This document shows positions 26,191 to 40,161 of a DNA stretch of 64,000 bases, in pieces; the stretch's first letter is position 1, and the number at the start of each line of letters is the position of its first letter. The notes beneath the pieces are model-generated. The model did not search any database and had not been told where the DNA came from. It saw only the letters and a list, made by a program, of their open reading frames with translations. Both the position numbers and the translations under genes were made by a program. This stretch comes from Auanema rhodensis (taxonomy: Eukaryota; Nematoda; Chromadorea; Rhabditida; Rhabditidae): NCBI GenBank assembly GCA_964057225.1, contig OZ059896.1, forward strand, positions 8,122,001 through 8,186,000. The letters are read 5' to 3'.

Positions 26191-29100
26191 ATCTTGAACT
26201 GATTTTGAAATTTAAATTAATTTTAAATAATTTTATTTATAATATAACATTTAAAGTTTGTATTCGACTACATCATGAACATATATAATATTTTATAAAA
26301 ATACGTATTTGCATGAATATATGATATAACATGAGATGATGAATTCACAAGTACTTTTCTTATATCAATTAGAAGGCTGAATTGAAATTACAAGTCTTGA
26401 ATTGGAAAAAGCTCAAATGTTGAAAAATGATGTCCAGATGTTTCACGAATTTACAAATGCAACATGTTCTTGTCAGAAGATTCTTCAAAATATTTGAAAC
26501 TAACGATTACGCATGTCTACAAGTAACTTGTCCAAATGATTTCTCTATTGATATCAACCATACTCTCCTCATCGCTTTGGAAAATGATAATAAGACGACG
26601 TGTCAACTATATAAATACTATATAAATTTTGATATTATAATATAAATAATAGATAAATATAACAGTATCAGCATAGTCTATAGCATAGTCTATTTTCTCT
26701 TTCTCACTCACTCTCTCATAAGTCAAACAAGAAGGATTTTTTTGGGGGGACGTAGATGCGGTGATGCCGAATCTCTATCCATCTTTCTGTTTTATGTTAT
26801 TTTAATTTAGTAAATTATTATATAGAAATCAGTTAGATTCACAGACTGAAGAACCGATTGGAAACATACTACTCATTACAACAGAAATTATACATTAAAA
26901 ATTATATATTATGATAAGATTTATAAGAAATATAAGGAACTAATAATAAATGGAATCATTTACTGTTCTTTTTCGAATAAATATTAAAATTTAATAAAAA
27001 AATTTAATAACATTGAATATATGCTATATTCAACATACACGCTTATACGGGATAGGATATAGAGAAGTTTCAATTTTTAATTTTAAAAGATTATAATAGG
27101 AAAAATATAATCAGTGGCACTTCCTAGACATGCTTTTTTCATTCACTGGTCGTTTTTCTTTTCTTTTTTTTATATATATCTAATACAAAATATACAGAAA
27201 TATAAAATAGAATAATTTGTAAAATGAATGAAAATTGTAATAAATAGACTGATCAGACAAATTTTGAAGCTCAAGTTGTTAACTACACAGCTTTGATCAA
27301 GAGCTTGAATGTTGCATGAAAAGCCAATCACTATTATTATTATGTATAAAAAATATTGTAGAAATTCATTTTTCTGGCTATAAATTACAAAAAAAAATAT
27401 ATTCTATAGAATAGCAAAGATATAATATTGAATAGAAAGATATATGTATGTATGAGCGATTATTCTGATGTGAGGGACAAAATTTGTTTTAAATGGAAAC
27501 AAATCATGAATTAAAATATGATAAAATTAACTTTTATATTATAATATAATTAAATATTTTAAAAATTGAATAATATAGTTATAATAAAATTAAAATTGTG
27601 TAGACATATGAATGTATGTATGTACATACATACATGGATGTATGTATGTTTGATAAAAAAAATCAATAAAATATGCGGAAAATGACCGTTTCGTATATAG
27701 ATTAGAATGAAAATGAAAAGATTTTCACTTGCTCACGTAAATGTTTCAGATGTTCATTATGTGACCATGGAGATTGTTAAGAAATAATTAGAGGTTGACC
27801 TTGTGAAAGCAACAACGTATGCAGATGTAGATGTGATGATGTCACAACATCAAACACATATTTTATCAGACAAAAGTTTTATGATGTTTCAACTAAACTC
27901 AAGATAATACATAATAATTTCTTATTTTCATTAGAATACTTGTTTTTAAATTAGATAATTATCTATGGAAAAACTATAAAATGAGAAATTAAAAGAAAAA
28001 ATGTTTAATATTGAGTGTATAGATTATAATATGCTAAATATGAATAATCAATACGGTTATTAAACAGAATTTTAGGAAAATTATTGAAAAAAAAGGATAT
28101 GAAGAAGCAGCATTATTACCAGTTTCGAGTAATAGTTCTAACAATAATGTTCACTTAGTGACTTGTTATGTGAATTACAACGAATACATCAGATAAAAGT
28201 TTTGAATATAGGCTTATAGGCCGGAATAGAAGTAAATTACAACTTATTCTTACCTTATAAAAATTTTAATTATGTAATTATATAAGTAATAAATGTATAT
28301 ATATAACCAATATAAGTTAAAAAATTAATAAAAAATTAAGTTTGAATACAAAAAAATGACAAAATATTTTACTTTATTTATAAAGTATAATGACGTAAAT
28401 TTATTTATTTTGTATTTAAAGTACGATGAAGTAATCATCAAAAAAAAGAAAGGTTGACGTAGTAAAGCAGTGCTTTGTGACTATTATGATGAAAAGGTTA
28501 TTTTCATGAAAGAAACAGGATGCTATCAATCGAAAAAACATTAAATTGGTCAATCAACTGAGGGTTATCACTGAAAGTGTGACAATAATTGCAACATTTC
28601 ATTAGATTTTTGAGAAAAATATTAAAAAGAAAAACACATATATATGGAGTTATGCTTATATATGTTTGCATATATTAGTAACAGCTAGTTTTTATAATTT
28701 AAAATAAATTAAAAAAATAATAAAAATTATAATATTATTGTAATCGGCACATTTAAAAAAAATAATATCCATATGTATATTTGTATCACTTTTCATATAA
28801 TTGTTATTATTTTTGTAAAAATACTTGATATTTTCAAATTCGAAAAAAAAAAAATAAAGATGTATAAATAAATTTTAAAAATTTTATATTATATATTACA
28901 AATAGAAAATTACTATGAATACTATAGCATATACACATGTAGGATGGTGTATACATACATTTCTTACTTAAGCAAACAGTAATCGAAACACTAGGATACG
29001 TCGGCAGATATAGTATCGTTTTGAATACTTTTTCCAAATATAATAGCAAAGTTTTAAGTAAAAATGTATATTAAAACTTTGTTTCATTTTATTTAGGAAA

Positions 29101-29686
29101 TAAAATAATATTTTAATACGTGAGATATAGCATATCACAAATTTATAATAGATTATAAAAAAATTTGAAAAAATATTTCAAACGAATTTTAATAAAATAT
29201 AGTTTAGAATGGAAGAAAACGATAAATATAAATATGATTCTAAAAAAATATACACTGAGAATGATATACGTTAAGTTCGGCAATTTCATGGGACGGATGA
29301 CCTATGTATGTTACAAATCAACCTATCATTCAATAATTATAAGAGAATTCATTGACTATACAATAAACTTTTTGATTATGATAATCAGTCAAGAAATTAT
29401 TTGTGAAATACTTTTTTTAATTAACAAAAATGTTATCTAGTTATTGGGTAAAGTGCATTTCGTGGAGGAGAATGAGGGGCAGAGGAGATAGTCCGCTTGT
29501 GTGTATGTGTCTGTGTATTTGTGAACGACGGAAGGAAAGGGAATGAATAAGAGTTGGTGTATGTATGTTAAAAGGGTTGAAATAGAATATATATTTAAGA
29601 GAATTAGAAGAAGAGAATTGAAAAAGAGAGTGCAGATGAGGAAGAACGAAAGAGGAATGAAGAGAGTAAAGAGACATGTTGTGGGA

Positions 29687-29699
29687 GGGGGGGGGGGGG
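29687..29699. repeat. Poly-G run
   Basis: Thirteen consecutive G preceded by GGGA in the middle of a GA-rich stretch. It is exceptional for this composition and could form a G-quadruplex or be an assembly-sensitive site. Confidence 0.9.
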
Positions 29700-29883
29700 T
29701 TATGTTGCCAACATCAACGACAACATTGGTCTCTGCAAATGAGATAGAAGGTATGATAGAATATGTTACTAAAGAAGAGCGAAAGAGATAGAGAAAAAAG
29801 GAGGTAGATTGAAAGAGCAGACGGGGATAAAGATAAAATAGAACCAGATAGAAAGAGATCTGAATGAAAATATGAGAAATATA

Positions 29884-29968
<85 letters not shown>
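29884..29968. repeat. (GA)n microsatellite
   Basis: About 85 bp of GA repeats with AAAG interruptions, the same pattern as the tract at 26041. Confidence 0.95.
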
Positions 29969-30491
29969 AAAAAGATGAAAAGGTTGGAGCAGAAGTAGAA
30001 GATAAGGATCCCAATGAAGGAGACTATGAGAACAATATACTAATCATATAATTAAGGTTTCAATAACCGATTATTAATTTTTTTAAATTTCAAGTATAAT
30101 ATTTGGTTATTAAGATGAGAAAAGATTATTAAGAAAATTTGAAGAATATTTTGAAGAAATAGTAATAATTGAATTAACTAACAACTATAGAGACTTTATA
30201 ATATAATATATGTATGTATATATATATTATAATAATATAATACAATTGTCATTTTAAGCAATTGAAATGTCACTATAATCATTTAGACAGTTAATATTTT
30301 ATTGAAATATTATCATCATCATCATCTTCTAGTAATATTATATAATATAACTATATTAATAATTCTAAATATAGTTAAGATTATACGTTTGTATCTGAAG
30401 ATGAAATCTGCTTTCCATAAATTTTATTCATTTTAATAAGGGAAATATTATTCTTTATATAAATATTTATATAATTTGATATATTTAATCT

Positions 30492-30497
<6 letters not shown>

Positions 30498-30531
<34 letters not shown>
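30498..30531. repeat. (TA)n microsatellite
   Basis: A TA tract of about 33 bp in AT-rich intergenic DNA. Confidence 0.85.
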
Positions 30532-30533
<2 letters not shown>

Positions 30534-31030
30534 AGAAAAGATTTCTTAAACGAAATTATTAAGAAGAAATTGTTTTGTTTTCAACAAAAAAATTATAAAT
30601 AGCTTAATCAATTTGATAAAAATTAAAAGTTTAAATAGAAGCGTATGTAAGCTATAAGAAAACTAAGAAGAAATGACGTTTTTCTTTCTCAAAAGATATC
30701 TTAAGATCATCGAACAAACCGTCATCATAGTCATTCTTAACGGTTTCATGATGTCATCGTATTTTCCTATAGTTATCGAATAAATGAAACATTTCATTTT
30801 CTTAAGAATATTAAAAAAATATAATTAATATTATAATTAATTTATATAAATATAATAATTATATTATATATAAAATAATTAATAGGTATTATATAATAAG
30901 AAGTAACAACTAATAGGAAACCAATGTTAAAGACTTAGATCATCAAAATGTATTATTACAGATATTTTTATCTTCTTTTTTTTTGAAATATTTATTTGGG
31001 TGCATCCCCTTTTCTCTATCTTTCCTTTAA

Positions 31031-31054
31031 TCTCTCTCTTTATTTATCTCTCTT

Positions 31055-31091
<37 letters not shown>

Positions 31092-31110
31092 TTATCTCTC
31101 TCTCTCTCTA
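31031..31110. repeat. (CT)n microsatellite
   Basis: About 80 bp of CT repeats with TTT and TTTAT interruptions, the reverse-complement type of the GA tracts nearby. Confidence 0.9.
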
Positions 31111-32345
31111 TCTTCTCTCATATACACTAGTTTACTTTCAACCACCAAAGAAAGTTTATGACCCGAAGTAGAGAAGAATGGAAACATGGATACCCTGTAC
31201 CTAATGCTGAGACTTTTGGAAAATCGTTATGTTCTTCGTATGTTAACATCAACTTCATCTCATGCATGCTACTTCATTTCCTGTCGACAGTTTGGGAGCC
31301 GAGTGAAGAGAAGACTTTTACATGTTTCTCTCTCAGTTCATTATTTCTCTCAATCTCTTGTTAGTACCTGTCTCATTCAATGTTGTTCTCTTTCATTCTC
31401 CCTCTCTTAGATTTTCCTCGAGCACACAGTTAGTCGGTCTCTTCCGTTTGAAGTGGGTCCTCTATCTTTTCCAACTTGCCTAACATAATCCCCTTCTGCA
31501 ATCATCACAATCTTCATCTAAGTCTCAACATCATTATTAGCTTCATGAATTGTACCTTTCATGTCGTTTTCAACTTTTTTTTTATTTGCATGCCATTATC
31601 TGAAGTCATTTTATCTCTCACGTCTTCTATTGACGATATAAACATCTCAATCCCTTTAACGTTCAATTTTCATTGTGTGCTTCCCTTTGCCAACTAACAT
31701 ACACACCTGTCCACCCACATATATTGTTAACCTCTACTTTCATTTTCCACGTTTACCACGTGACATTTTATTTTTATCTATCTTTAAATAGTTCTCTCAA
31801 TCATTTCTTTTCCCTCATACCATTTGATCAAAATGTGAAACTTTACAATTTAATATTTTAAAACTGGTTGTAAATCCAATACTAAATGTTATAATTAGTA
31901 TAACCAATTACAGTTACATATATATTAAATATTCTGATGTAATTGAGTTATTCCATTCTATATTCTACAACTACTATGACTATTTTTCTCAAAAGTTTTG
32001 TAAGTTCTTCAATATCTACAAAAGCCATCTGATCGAGCAGTTTTCAGCTGCAAAAATCATATTCAAATATGTCAACTTCAAGACTTCAAGTCAATAGTTG
32101 ACATTTTTCAAAGAATAAATTTTTATTTCTTTTTCTTTTTCTAAAATATATATATCAATCAAATCTTTTTGTTTTTCAAATTTATAATAAATGCATGTAA
32201 ATGGTCGATATTCTTCTGAAGGCCATCAGAAGGGCAGAGACCGTCAATGTCTATTTGACGTCAATGAGCCATGTAAACAATGCATTTGAAATTCCACATT
32301 GATGATATGAAAGTTAGAGTAAAAAGCCTTAACCATATACATATA

Positions 32346-32589
32346 CAGTCCTGTGCGAAATAGTTGGGACAAACACAGTACTCTCTCGTATGCTATGAAA
32401 CAAACTACAAATGACTCAGAAAAAATAGTATGAATATGAAAGACTCCATAGCATCAATCAAGGAGTTTTTTAATCAATATGTTGCTACTTCAACCTGAAA
32501 ACTAAATTAAATTTTTTGATTGGTTTGTAGTTTGAGTTTCGCCGTCTGGCCTCTCTTTTTGGTTGTCCCAACTATTTCGCACAGGACTG
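32346..32589. mobile_element. Tc1/mariner-type MITE (non-autonomous, 244 bp)
   Basis: The ends are perfect 27-bp inverted repeats. The left end begins CAGTCCTGTGCGAAATAG and continues to 32372; the right end is its exact complement and stops at 32589. TA lies just outside both ends (32344-32345 and 32590-32591), matching the TA target-site duplication of Tc1/mariner transposons. A second, subterminal inverted match (AAACTACAAA near 32401 and its complement near 32525) extends the fold-back structure. There is no transposase ORF inside, so it would need an enzyme supplied elsewhere. The perfect terminal repeats suggest relatively recent activity. Confidence 0.92.
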
Positions 32590-33323
32590 TATGTATCAAT
32601 TGTATGAGCAATTTTTAAAATATATACATGTATGTATATATATATATATTATTCTGAAATATATTGTGTCATTCGTATTTTTTATATAAATGACAAAAAA
32701 ATATCATCATCACACAATTTTCTTTCCTACAATTTGCTCACAATTACAACAATTTTGAGAGCAAATATTCAGAATAGAACAAATTTCCACAACTATTTTA
32801 ATTTGTTTTAGCAGTATTTTTCACTCAATCTGTATGTCTACTGAATATCTTCAAACTTTTGAAGTATAATGAATCTAATTATCCAGTTTTTCTTAGGTGA
32901 TGGTGTGAAGTACGAAATATATTAACTATAACTAATCGAACATTTTTAGTTGAAATCACGAAAGCAATTATTTCGTACCTTTTTCTCGATATATCTGCAA
33001 AATAGACAGATTCCCTTAATATCTGTATAAAAGCTAGATTCATAAGATTTAGACATTTCTGTTGCCATGGGAATGCGAATTCTCTCACATACACATACAT
33101 ACATGCACATACCTCTAGGCACGGATATCCGTAGATTCGTCTACTTTCAAGAACTTTTAAGAATAAAGTTCAAAACCTGACGTTCAGAGACGATGAAAAT
33201 GAAAAATAAAAGTTATTTATTCATAAAATCTTATTATGTTTCTGGAGAACATTCGTTTATATAGTATATTTAACACATAAATATTAATATATACGAATAT
33301 ATTTTCTATTTTATATATTAATA

Positions 33324-33355
33324 TTAATATAACTATATATATATAGTTATATTAA
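33324..33355. repeat. Perfect 32-bp AT palindrome
   Basis: The sequence reads the same on both strands around a TATATATA centre, with arms TTAATATAACTATATA. It could extrude a cruciform. No gene is adjacent. Confidence 0.85.
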
Positions 33356-34341
33356 CTTAATATATATTTTTATTTATTTCTTTTTTTTCACATATATCTT
33401 CAATCATTCTTATGTTTCTTTTCTGATTTTTCTTCTATTTTTTTGAATCATTCATTCATACTCAATATTATATTTATATTCTCTATACCATATTGGATCA
33501 AGTTAAACAAGAACCAAATGAAATAGCCATTATTTATTTTTTGAAGCTTAAAATGATTTTTATTGTTTTTTTTTGTTGAATTCAGATCGATTTTAATGTT
33601 ATTTTTTGAGCATATGCACTATATTTCTTATCAAAAGTATTTGATACAATCCTATTTATTTTTTGATGAAAATTCGTAGTTGTGCGTGCGTAGGAACTTG
33701 GAACGCAGCTATAGAGCAAGTTAGAGCAAATATGCGTTCAACTATGTTTCTTCAACGTTATAAGCTGAATTTTCATTTGAAGCGAATGTCATGCCTGCCT
33801 CTAAAGAAAGAAACAGCTACTTATTGAAACTGGCAATACTTCTCTTGTATTTTCAAAGCATTTTCTACAAATGAAAATAACAATTCTATATCTTTTTCGT
33901 CTTTTAATTATAACATATAGTATAAATTAGCATAATTTTGCTACTACCTTAATACTATGATAACAATTTACTAATGACCTTTGTTTGATTTCTCGGTGTC
34001 ACAGCTCAAACAAATGAAGTTGAAATTAGTGATTAAAGCTTTGAATTTTTCTCAAAGTTTTCACATGAAACTATTTAATTAAGAGCTTATTAAGCACTGC
34101 AATTCAACTTTATTAACATTATTCTTGTAAGTTTTTTCACATAGTTAGCATGTTTACTATTCTTAAGCTTTCAGCATACTAGTTGAAGTTACTATATTTA
34201 CAGTTGAAAGCTTTTTTACATTTTATTTCATTTGATTCCTTCATGATTTCTTTCCGAATTGAAGAAAAATATAAATAAATATTTAACTTTTCTACACTAA
34301 TATAAACAAATGGCTTTTATTTTCCAATGTTGATCATGACA

Positions 34342-34349
34342 ATCATCAC

Positions 34350-34385
<36 letters not shown>

Positions 34386-34386
34386 A
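34342..34386. repeat. (CAT)n microsatellite
   Basis: About fourteen CAT units with one early interruption (CACCAT). Confidence 0.9.
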
Positions 34387-37300
34387 TGATGTGATACTCT
34401 CACTTGTCTTCAATTATACTTACTGTTTCTCTTTCTCTTTCTCATTCTAGATCTTTTCTTTTCCTCATTTTTGTTCTCTTTTCATTTTGTTTTCTCACAT
34501 TTTCTTCGCATATACTATATTTCCAATTGCTTTTCAGTCTTTTCTTCTGCTCATACATGTATGTATTACCAAATTTGCAAAAAAAAAAATTTTCTTTTTG
34601 CTTGCAATCACCAGCTTTTTATTCTGTGTATTTGTTCCTATTTGGTTCGATTAAACAACTTCACAAACAGACTTCATAGAAATCGACAACAGAACCTCCA
34701 CGCCTCAAATCATCTCATATTCCTAACCATATTTTTCGTTCTCATTTCAGAAGAACAAGTGATATTACAACAAAAAAATCCATTTATAAATAGCATGAAC
34801 GATTCAACTTACTGATCTATTTTAAATTTATTCTTCGTTTACATTATCAAATCATGTTTTTCATATCAATATTATCTCTAACATAACATAAATTTTCAAA
34901 ATGAATTCATCAAACTTTTTTTTTCCGAAATAATTTTTATAAATTCAAAAACATTTAAACGAATATTTTTATTTATTTTAATTCTTAGAAACCAAACATC
35001 TTTCTTATCTTATCAATTAATTTTTGGATAATATTCCTTCTTTTCATATTTAATCCGCATAATTTGGAGTATCAATTCTCAAAAATTATATATTATATGT
35101 ATGAATGTCTTTACAATGCTAGAAGCAATACTCTTTTTTCATTTTAAATATATCCGGTTATATTTGATTAGGCCAGGTTGAAATAAAAAGACAACGAAAT
35201 AACGATACAGATAATAATTTCTCAACTCTGTTCTTTAATATATTCTAAATTATTTTTTTGTTTATTTATATGCTTAGCTATGAACAACTGCATTTTAGTA
35301 AGTAATTAAGCATTACTATATATAAGTAAATCTATACATATCTATATTATTTCTCTTTTAACAAAAATTCTATCTCATTGTTAACTAATATCTAAACAAA
35401 AAAAAAGGAATACAAGGTTCTGACATCATGCTAAAGTTTTTTATTGTATTTTCTCCAATTTACAAGCAAAAAAATCAACAATTCGCATACATATCTCGTC
35501 TTGTCATACAGAAATTTTTTGTTTCTGTTACTATTACGTGTCAACTATTTGATGAAGAGATTAAAACATTTTCACGGGGCAAATACAATTTAAAAGTTTG
35601 ATTTTTTGATGTTATTGTAACATTCAAAAATATTTCCGCAATTTTTTCAGAAACTTTTAAAGAAGAGTGGTTTCGGTTTTTTCATTGTTTACAATTTACT
35701 TTTTAATACATAATTAAACAATTAAATATGATATATTATACATATAGTATAACTATACATATTTTTAGTCTATATATCTATATATATATATATAAAGATA
35801 TATACAATGTTTAATTAATATATTATAATATGCTTTATATCCTTAGCGAATGTAATCTGAGCTTTTGGTTGGGCTATTCCTTGAAATTTAGAACAAACAT
35901 TCAAAACCTCAAAGGAATTCTTCTATTTGTATTTTCATTACTTTTCCTTCATATTTAGTATAATTAAATTGTTTTATAGTTACAATAATTTCTTTTTTTC
36001 ATTAATAGAAATATTTATTCTCTTACCTTTCTTTGAAAACAAATAGAAACAAAGAAAAAAAGGAATTTGAAATCCTAGAAAGAATTCAACCGCTCATCAA
36101 TGCTAGTCCGTTAGTAAAATAAAATAGTTTTCACGTAGCAAACACGTAAGTAGTTGCAACAACCAATTAAATTCCAAGACATTTCATGAAACTAAATATA
36201 AACTTTTTTTTTCTTTCAAACAATTCAAAAAAAAGTGTATCAAATTCTGAAATTGGATCAACTAAACTAATATTTCTCAGAATGAATATAATATAATTGA
36301 ATCTTTCAAATTGTATATGTATAGTTTAAAGTAAAATATACATTATTTTATTTTTTTTATAAAATATTATTTCATTGCCATAGTTATATTATCTAATATG
36401 CTTCATTAACAGTACTACTATTATATTGATATACTATTATATGTATTAATATAGTGTTATAATTCGTCTTTCTTATTACGATATATCAAAATTGTAGAAA
36501 TATGAGTTTAGAAAAGATTTCTAATTGAGAAACAACTTAAAACATATATAATCTATAATATTTATTATAAAATATATTATTTTAATGAACTTATCTATAA
36601 TACAAGCATCGTTTATAACTTAACCATTAATCTTTATCCAAATTCTAATTTATTTTAAAAGCTTTACTACGTATTATTATATTTGGAATTAGATATTCAT
36701 TCATCGTCAATTTACCTTAAAGATGAGATGATCCGTATAATGTTTTCTGATTATCAGATCATTTTAAGCTATCTTATTTGTCATGAATTTTTCATTTCAT
36801 ATTATCCTCGTTATACTCTATCATTTAATATTTCCACAATTTTCAAGCTGTATATCAAGTTTTATTTAAAACTTAATAGCATAGTTACTGTTAACATAAA
36901 AAATTATATAAATAATATATATATTTATATCACAGTATACTATATATATATATTCATTTCGAACTTATTTTTATGATAATATTTGGAAAACTATGGTTTC
37001 AATTTATTTATATTTGCATCTATATACATATGCATATATAGGTATATGTATATACATATGTCCTCCTACGCTATACTGTTATATCCAATTCCTATTTTCT
37101 TATTTCTGATTTGTTCTTCTTCTTCCTCTTCTTCACATTTTTTACTTTATTCATATAATAAAAAAATATTACAATATGACCAAATCGACAAAACTATGTG
37201 ATTCATAAACTGACATAGCATAACGTTGATAATGTTGATATCTTATTCTCTCAATACTAATGTGACAAACTCATGACGTATATAGATGTACGTCAAGTAT

Positions 37301-37920
37301 TTTCTCAGCATCATGGATTGAAACATAAGTTTTCATCCAAAAATATACAGCATGTTGTGAGTGTGTGTGTGCGAAGTTACATCAGCATCACTCTTTTTTC
37401 CTCTTCATTGTAATTGCGTCTATTCATCTTGCTCGTCGAAGAGATTCCGGAGAAATTACACGATAATCTCTAAAAATTACTGTTATAATTGAAGAATGTT
37501 TGTTCAATAGTTACAATCACATATACAAAGAATGAGACTTGTGACGACAATCTCTTGTTTGAAACTCAAATGCTGAATTTACGCAGCCTAGGCTTTAAGT
37601 AATAACATTAGCTTCATCATCATTCGTCATCATCGTTATCATGAACATCGTCATCATTTATTGTCTTCAGTCTCACATTGCTCAACCATATTCTTGTTAA
37701 AACAATTCGTTATCTTTCATGTTGTTCTATTAAACTAAAAGAAAAAAAACTGTGAACGATTATATTAACACAACATAATGTTTCTGCGGCGTCAGCACAA
37801 GGAATTAAATCTTCATTTGTTATATTAAACTTTCATCATTTTGTCTTGAATTGTTACTTTGACATCACTTTTTTCATAATCCATCCAATGCTGTATTAAC
37901 CAGATTCATTTCAGTAATAC

Positions 37921-39588
37921 ATGGCTTCTGAGCCAGAAACTCAATCAATCTTTCAAAAGATATGCTGTTGTTACAGTAGCACTTCAAAAGAGCCTCCAGT
38001 TGAATTAATAAGAAGTAAGAAATCATTATGTTATACGTCAAAATCAAAACAAATATATTAAAGCTCATTCGATTGCCGGGCCAACGACACAAGTAGCTAA
38101 AGAAAGCGTTGATGGATTTGAAGAGATTAACTTAGGTAGCAATATTTTCTTTCTTGAATACATGTATAAGATTTGGTTTTTCTCTTGATATATACATGTG
38201 CTTATATGATAATCATGTTTATCATTATAGAGAATAGAACAAATGGTGTTGAAAGAACTAACGAATCTACTACTCTTCCTGCTGTGCAAGAAGTATCTGA
38301 GAAAGAAAAATCTATGAATGATGATTTTACTATTAACGATATCATGATGGATGAAATTTGCGGAGAAAATACTATTGATGATGAACATGAAGTTCCTTTG
38401 GTTGAGGTTAGTTGTTCCAATTCATGTTAAAATTCAAAACCAATCATGTTAAGGATGGAATTTCCATTCATACAAATGTAATAGAGGAGGTAGATGAGAA
38501 AGAACTGGAAATGATAAAGGAACAATCATTCAATACGGAACGGCAAAATATTAAGCAAGTTTCTGATGATACCCCAACTGAAACTGAGCGATCAACTGAA
38601 GAAAAAGTATCTATTAATCAAGTGCTCAAAGAGGTTGGCTTTCAAGCTTGAAACAACTTTGATAAATCGTTTTTAAGGGTTATGAATCCCCAGGTCGATC
38701 GGAAGAAGTAGTATTAGAAACCAAAAAAACTGCGGAATCATTGGAAAAGAAAGATTCAACACAGAATCCTTTGAAACCAGTGACTGAAAAAGAACATGAA
38801 AATGAGAAGCAGGAAGAAAAGAACCAGGTTTCTGGTTTTGATCAAAAATCATCAAAGGAAGATAGTGAGAATGCTGATGATAAGGAATCAGAAGAAGGTT
38901 TTTAATTTCATTTTTTCTGAAAGGATAACTAGTAAATGATATTTAGGAATTGTCGAAACATCTAGATCGTATTCCACAACTGATGTTGCTGCTTTGCTTA
39001 GTGCTCGACCAGACGATGACGATGATAGCGAAGATGAGATTCTCATAGAAAATGTGTCACGTAAGAAAATTTTAAAAATATTCATAAGATTTATGAGTTT
39101 TAGCTCGGGAAAATCAACCTGTTATTACTGTAAAAAGTCAATCAACAATGTATGCTGAATCATCAGATGGTGAGGAAGATGAAGAAGTAGAGGAAGCAGA
39201 GGAACTGGAAATTATAAGACCACCTCGACGGCCAAAATCCGCTTATACTAGTGATAGCGGAAGTCAAGAATCTGAGTCAGAAGGAGAAATTGAAGAAATT
39301 CACCCAGTTCCATCACCTCGTAGAATGATCTCAAGTCGAATAGATGAAAAAGCTGCATCTGAACCTGAAGCTTCGGACAAGGAGGAAGGAGTTGTAGAAG
39401 AAGTAGATAACTTGGAAAAGCCTATCAGTCTAGTGGTTATGAGTTCTGCTTCCGAGAAGGAAAACGAAGGTGTTACAAGACTCTCCGTTAAAAGTGATGG
39501 TCGAGCTGCCGTAGCAAATGGAAATGTACGAGTAGCCTTGGACATTAGAGATCTAACAGACGATGAATTTTCAGAACAATTAATTTAA
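37921..39588 (+). CDS. Unrecognised acidic, low-complexity protein with N-terminal cysteine cluster
   Basis: ATG at 37921 sits six bases after TTTCAG, a likely trans-splice acceptor. Exons 37921-38014, 38064-38135, 38231-38407, then about 38455-38630, 38679-38899, 38947-39060 and 39104-39588 join in frame to about 440 residues. The start, MASEPETQSIFQKICCCYSS, carries three adjacent cysteines, a pattern often palmitoylated. The body is disordered and rich in Glu, Asp, Ser and Lys, with acidic runs (DDDDDSEDEIL; DGEEDEEVEEAEELEIIRPP) and SP/RR motifs. The C-terminus, VRVALDIRDLTDDEFSEQLI, is more ordered-looking and may be the functional end. No membrane segment or enzyme motif is visible and I do not recognise the family. 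Gene structure is well supported; function is unknown. Confidence 0.8.
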
Positions 39589-40161
39589 TTCATGCAAGAA
39601 GAGAATAAACTTTGGATGATAATTATCTCAAAACTTGGCTTCTTTACATTGGTTCCGAATGATAACCTGTAATTCTGTATTAATGGACAATCATCATTCA
39701 AACGTTTATCATCAAATTATCAGAAGACTAATGTTTTTCGGGTATCATGTCATAATTTTAACTTGCAGAATGCGTAGTTTATTCAAGCTTTTTATAAATT
39801 AATATTGTATATGTATGTAAGTATATTACTTTATATGCTTATATCAAAACCAAAAGATTATATATGTCATTCATCTTGCTACTATATATGCTCAATTAAA
39901 GTTACTAGTTAATAAAAATATATTTTGTTTATCATTTTCTTACGACACATTGAACAGACACACAACTATAACTGGAAAGTTTATAATTGTGTGTGAGTGA
40001 ACAGAATCACACATATGCAATTACCTCATGAAAATACCAGAAAAATAAATCACGAAAAATAGAATTCCCAAAAATTAAAAAAAAATAGAAAATCTAACAC
40101 TAAAGTCAAATTTGGAACAAATAAAAAAATTAATGGAACAAAAGGACCCGAAACCTTGACA
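39589..40161. other. Convergent 3' intergenic region
   Basis: The plus-strand acidic-protein gene and minus-strand RABL3 end toward each other here. AT-rich with AATAAA-like motifs (for example near 39602 and 39911); no coding signal. Confidence 0.5.

Noticed and set aside
27612-27650. ATGT/ACAT palindrome considered as a regulatory hairpin
   Set aside because: It is a tetranucleotide repeat that switches strand and is explained by simple-sequence expansion.
31158-31410. Two overlapping plus-strand ORFs after the CT repeat
   Set aside because: They run into CT-rich Leu/Ser sequence and lack splice continuity.
32879-33100. Minus-strand 73-codon ORF with fairly balanced composition
   Set aside because: No family, no flanking exons and no start context; kept only as a note.
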